Shown here one piece after another: positions 20,654 through 23,252 of a stretch of DNA of 23,252 nt (position 1 is the first letter of the stretch; each line of letters opens with the position of its first letter). Origin of the DNA: RGIG4097 sp964550635 (GTDB lineage: Bacteria; Bacillota; Clostridia; Christensenellales; CAG-917); assembly GCA_964550635.1 (NCBI GenBank), contig CAZJZV010000021.1:1-23252 (forward strand), given 5' to 3'. The notes beneath the pieces are model-generated. The model saw only the letters and a list, made by a program, of their open reading frames with translations. It was not told the DNA's origin and searched no databases. Made by a program: the position numbers and the translations under genes.

Positions 20654-22432
20654 TTATTTTTCTAATGCGCTTACCAACTCTTGCACGTCGGGGAAGTCAC
20701 CCACAGTCTTCGAGTAGCGCGCGTAACGGACGGTCATATCCTTGTCCACGACGATAAATGCGCAGAGTTGCAAATTGCGTCTTTCGGGGTGTTGCTCTCC
20801 CGTCCCGACGACTCCGCCGAAGAAATTATCGAAGGTGTCCGTGCCGAACAAATTCATGATATTTCCGCCCACCATATCTTCAAACGTTTTGTCCCCCGCG
20901 ACGAAGTTGAACGCACTGTTTGCCTCGAACACGTTATACTTGTCGTAGAGTTCCGCATTTTCGTCCGAAATCAACTCAAACTGCGTATCTAACCGCTCGT
21001 TTTCGATTTCTTCCGCGCTCGATTGTATCACCGCCTTCACGTCTGCACCAAGGAATTTTATTCCCAAATATGCCTTTGAAATCTTGTCTAGCACCGCTTT
21101 CGTTATATCGCAGGATGCGTAGCGCAAAAACGCAATCAAAGTGGGTTTATTGACGGTATCGGCAAGATTGATTTCCTTTCCGTCCTTGCGATAGACGAAG
21201 TTTTCGAGCTTGTCCCCCGCGGTCAAAGTCTTGTGATAAGGTGCGCCGTTTTTCGCGACGTTTTCTCTCAACTCGTCGATAGCGTCTTTGAAGTGCGCCA
21301 TTGCTTTTTCAAGGGTAGTTTGTGCGCAAGCAAGGTTAATTCTCTCGTATCCTCTGCCCGCGTCCCCGAACATTTCACCGTAGTCAAGGAAGAGTTTATG
21401 TTTCTCGAACGCGTTCTTGAGTTCGACGTGCGTAAAGCCGAGTTTTCGGCAATCTAACCACTGCAAATACGTTCCTTCGAGCCTATGCACGTACACTTCG
21501 GGGAAGTTCTCCGCCATATATTTTTCCACGTATTTGGCGTTGCCGTCGATGACCGTCAGGAGTTCGTCGAGCCAATCTTCGCATTCATCGTACGCAACTC
21601 TGCACGCGGTGTATGCGAATATGTTCAAGTGCATGTTCATGTTGAGCATTGATGTCGCAAACGCTCTCGCTCTCCACTTCTCGTTGGGCACGAATATATT
21701 CGAGCATTGCAAACCCGCAAGGTTGAAAGTTTTGCTCGGCGCGGTGCAAACCGCTATGTTGTTTTTGATTTTTTCGGACACGGTCGCAAACACGGTGTGT
21801 TTCACGCCAGGCATAATCAAGTCGTTATGGATTTCGTCGTCAATGATGAAAACGCCGTTATCCGTACATATATCCCCGACCTTTTGGAGTTCTTCTTTCG
21901 TCCATACTCTGCCCACGGGGTTGTGCGGATTGCAGAAAAGTATTGCGGTATTCTTCGGGTTTTTAGCCTTCTCTTCGAGGTCGGCGTAGTCGATTTCAAA
22001 TCTTCCGCCGTTGTTGATGAGCTTGCTATACACGATATGCCTTGACCTTGCTATCGTAACCATATCGAAAGGATAGTACACGGGTGTCAAAAGTATTATG
22101 CCGTCCGCGGGTTTCGTCACCGCCTCGATGAGCATAGACAATGCGGATATGACGCCGGGAGTCGAGAATATCCATTCTTTCTTGACTTCCCAATCGTGTC
22201 TGCGCTTCATCCAACCCACTACCGCATTGAAATACTCCTCCGTCGGACTCGTGTAGCCGAGAATTGTATTCAACGAAAGGTCGGATAGTGCTTTCGCGAT
22301 TTTTGGTGCGGTGTAAAACTCCATATCCGCTACCGAAAGCGGTACGTATTCAGTGGATGCTCCGTTGGAGTCGTCCCATTTTGTTGCGCCTGTCCCCGTA
22401 CGGTCGGGGACGCTCGTGAAATCGTATTTCAT
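20654..22432 (-). CDS. MalY/PatB-type aminotransferase (C-S lyase) fused to a redoxin-like domain
   Basis: 592 residues from ATG 22432 (GGAG five bases upstream; earlier in-frame starts lack one). The first 400 form a PLP fold-I cystathionine beta-lyase / PatB enzyme: FSTPGVISAL (89-98), FCNPHNPVGRVW (166-177), DDEIHNDL (198-205) and the PLP lysine Lys234 in SKTFNLAG. They cleave C-S bonds in cystathionine or cysteine conjugates. Residues about 402-592 are a separate thioredoxin-fold (AhpC/TSA-like) domain with FLRYASCDIT; Cys441 is where PRX-like relatives have the first Cys of CxxC, and the second is Thr444. The frame is continuous, so this is a real fusion in this assembly. Possible role: handling the persulfide or thiol released by the lyase (inference). 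Upstream is the tRNA-Leu promoter region, divergent. Confidence 0.88.
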   Translation of the reverse strand: MKYDFTSVPDRTGTGATKWDDSNGASTEYVPLSVADMEFYTAPKIAKALSDLSLNTILGYTSPTEEYFNAVVGWMKRRHDWEVKKEWIFSTPGVISALSMLIEAVTKPADGIILLTPVYYPFDMVTIARSRHIVYSKLINNGGRFEIDYADLEEKAKNPKNTAILFCNPHNPVGRVWTKEELQKVGDICTDNGVFIIDDEIHNDLIMPGVKHTVFATVSEKIKNNIAVCTAPSKTFNLAGLQCSNIFVPNEKWRARAFATSMLNMNMHLNIFAYTACRVAYDECEDWLDELLTVIDGNAKYVEKYMAENFPEVYVHRLEGTYLQWLDCRKLGFTHVELKNAFEKHKLFLDYGEMFGDAGRGYERINLACAQTTLEKAMAHFKDAIDELRENVAKNGAPYHKTLTAGDKLENFVYRKDGKEINLADTVNKPTLIAFLRYASCDITKAVLDKISKAYLGIKFLGADVKAVIQSSAEEIENERLDTQFELISDENAELYDKYNVFEANSAFNFVAGDKTFEDMVGGNIMNLFGTDTFDNFFGGVVGTGEQHPERRNLQLCAFIVVDKDMTVRYARYSKTVGDFPDVQELVSALEK

Positions 22433-22534
22433 AATGGCTCCGATAAATTTGATACCGTATATTTTACACCATTCCCCCGCCGAAATCAATACTTTGCAAA
22501 ATACTAAAACAATAAATGAAGAAGTTATAATCGT

Positions 22535-22563
22535 TTGACATACGCGGCGGTTTTGAGTAAAAT
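22535..22563 (+). promoter_or_regulatory. tRNA-Leu promoter
   Basis: TTGACA (22535-22540), 17-nt spacer, TAAAAT (22558-22563); the tRNA starts at 22574, ten bases after the -10 box. Confidence 0.82.
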
Positions 22564-22573
22564 ATATACACTT

Positions 22574-22661
22574 GCGGATGTGGCGGAATTGGCAGACGCG
22601 CTAGATTCAGGTTCTAGTGGGCAGTACGCCCTTGTGAGTTCAAGTCTCGTCATCCGCACCA
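22574..22661 (+). tRNA. tRNA-Leu(CAG)
   Basis: An 88-nt class II tRNA. Acceptor GCGGATG/CATCCGC, D arm with GGCGGAATTGGCAGACGCGC, anticodon stem CTAGA/TCTAG with anticodon CAG at 22608-22610, long variable arm TGGGCAGTACGCCC, T arm GAGTTCAAGTCTC, encoded CCA. The 3' 21 bases (22641-22661) recur exactly at 23084-23104. Confidence 0.97.
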
Positions 22662-22701
22662 TATAAAAGCCTTATTCGATTTTTCGAATAAGGCTTTTAT
22701 A
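22662..22701 (+). terminator. tRNA-Leu terminator hairpin
   Basis: A perfect 18-bp stem (22662-22679 with 22684-22701) with a TTTT loop, starting right after the tRNA CCA. Outer pairs are the same as in the tRNA-Thr terminator, inner pairs different. Overlaps the first bases of the hairpin array. Confidence 0.82.
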
Positions 22702-22889
22702 ATGATATACGTTCCTGACGGAACGCATGATATATGGCGTTCGCCATATGATATACGCTTTGCGTATGATATATGCCTGCGGCATATTGTGGATTTTATT
22801 TTCTGGAACGTATATTATATCATGCTTGCGCAGCAAGTATATCATATTTGCCCCGCAAATATATCATATCGTGAAACGATATATCATTA
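22700..22889. repeat. Seven-hairpin palindromic array, copy 2
   Basis: Same seven hairpins, spacers and terminal inverted repeats as at 87-273. Relative to copy 1 there are five substitutions in loops, one substitution plus a 3-nt insertion in the central linker, and none in stems or spacers. Open reading frames here (22702-22963) are shadows. After it lie a 20-nt repeat (22890-22909, again at 23075-23094) and a palindrome-rich stretch. Confidence 0.92.
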
Positions 22890-22909
22890 ACTTCGCTACA
22901 AGTCTCGTC
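22890..22909 (+). repeat. 20-nt direct repeat with tRNA-Leu core, first copy
   Basis: An exact match to 23075-23094. Its last 11 bases, CAAGTCTCGTC (22899-22909), equal 22641-22651 in the tRNA-Leu T arm; the first nine, ACTTCGCTA, are not tRNA-derived. It lies directly after the array. Confidence 0.9.
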
Positions 22910-22952
22910 TTCTACATACAAAGTTTCGGATATTGTCCGAGATTTTTCTTTT

Positions 22953-23103
22953 GGTGCGGATGACGATCCTTCGTGCGTTTTTCAACGCACCGCCTTCGGC
23001 GTGAACTCACAAGCTTGTATCGTGACGTTCCACTTCCGTGTGCAAGCACACCGCTCCACTATTACGCTCGTTTCACTTCGCTACAAGTCTCGTCATCCGC
23101 ACC
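22953..23103. repeat. Palindrome-rich stretch bounded by inverted tRNA-Leu ends
   Basis: GGTGCGGATGACGA (22953-22966) is the exact reverse complement of 23090-23103 and of 22647-22660 in tRNA-Leu. Inside are hairpins GTGCGTT/AACGCAC (22973-22979/22984-22990), CGCC-TTC-GGCG (22991-23001) and GTGTGC-AA-GCACAC (23038-23051). No gene is seen from 22662 to 23236. Confidence 0.82.
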
Positions 23104-23104
23104 A
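23084..23104 (+). repeat. Duplicated 3' end of tRNA-Leu (att-like)
   Basis: Twenty-one bases identical to the tRNA-Leu 3' end (22641-22661), including the CCA, 443 bp downstream, and followed at once by a separate terminator. Its upstream nine bases are shared with 22890-22898. This is the pattern left by site-specific integration into a tRNA 3' end. Confidence 0.88.
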
Positions 23105-23109
23105 AACAA

Positions 23110-23150
23110 AACGTAAGTTGAATCATTAAGATTTGACTTGCGTTTTTTTT
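23110..23150 (+). terminator. Terminator after the duplicated tRNA-Leu end
   Basis: A 15-bp stem (23110-23124 with 23130-23144), including three G-U pairs that form only in the plus-strand RNA, ends in a run of eight T. It may be the original terminator of the tRNA-Leu gene before insertion of the material at 22662-23104. Confidence 0.8.
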
Positions 23151-23236
23151 ACGTCTAAAAGTCAAATCAATAATGCTGTTTTTCTTGTTTTTCAAAAAGA
23201 ATTGTCGGAATCGGAATTTTTGACGGAGATTAAAAT

Positions 23237-23252
23237 ATGACTGACGGCAAAT
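23237..23252 (+). CDS. Start of an unidentified gene (truncated by window end)
   Basis: ATG ACT GAC GGC AAA (MTDGK...) with GGAG at 23225-23228, eight bases upstream. Only five codons are visible, so the product cannot be named. The 86 bases before it are AT-rich, with no clear promoter. Confidence 0.55.

Noticed and set aside
22702..22963. Overlapping small frames after tRNA-Leu
   Set aside because: By-products of array copy 2, in two different frames, with no ribosome binding site.

Overview
The window looks like a chromosomal segment of an anaerobic, moderate-GC member of the Bacillota (class Clostridia), probably an uncultured gut lineage. The grounds are strong AGGAGG-type ribosome binding sites, consensus sigma-A promoters, an rplU-prp-rpmA operon in which L27 carries the Firmicutes N-terminal extension, a four-subunit 2-oxoacid:ferredoxin oxidoreductase, and a Bacillus/phi3T-type thymidylate synthase. 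Placement below class level is a guess.

Layout. (1) 1-883: the 3' end of a tRNA-Thr(GGT), its terminator hairpin, a 187-bp array of seven small hairpins, and a gene for a free-standing four-helix-bundle (23S-rRNA-IVS/Avd-like) protein. (2) 884-10181, minus strand: a compact, apparently intact phage head operon. In transcription order it encodes the large terminase, a small-terminase-like protein, a zinc-ribbon protein, portal, scaffold, major capsid protein with an added InlB B-repeat-type domain, two small head/neck proteins, a P22-gp10-like protein, a 31-residue leucine-zipper microprotein and a long coiled-coil protein. No integrase, repressor, replication, lysis, tape-measure or tail-fibre gene is present between the flanking host genes. 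(3) 10311-15056, plus strand: a single-pass membrane protein with an Arg/Asp/Tyr tail, a YfcE-type phosphodiesterase, a GH2 glycosidase, thyA and folA. (4) 15227-17769, minus strand: korD-A-B-C (VOR/KOR type). (5) 17843-22432, minus strand: a NYN-domain protein, an OGG1-type 8-oxoguanine glycosylase with a probably leaderless mRNA, rpmA/prp/rplU with an L21 leader, and a MalY/PatB aminotransferase fused to a redoxin domain. (6) 22574-23252: tRNA-Leu(CAG), its terminator, a second copy of the hairpin array, a palindrome-rich stretch with repeated pieces of the tRNA-Leu 3' end, a terminator, and the first codons of another gene.

The most unusual material is at the two tRNA loci. The two hairpin arrays (87-273 and 22700-22889) are nearly identical. 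Every substitution between them lies in a hairpin loop or in the central linker, none in a stem. Both sit flush against a tRNA terminator. At tRNA-Leu an 11-nt core of the tRNA 3' end recurs three times, and the full 21-nt end recurs 443 bp downstream followed by its own terminator, which looks like site-specific insertion of very small elements into the tRNA end. At tRNA-Thr the array lies directly upstream of the four-helix-bundle gene. I read this as a candidate small mobile or regulatory system (hairpin array, tRNA 3' end, possibly a four-helix-bundle protein). The second candidate is the head-only phage operon, which could be a decayed prophage or a domesticated capsid / gene-transfer-agent-like module.
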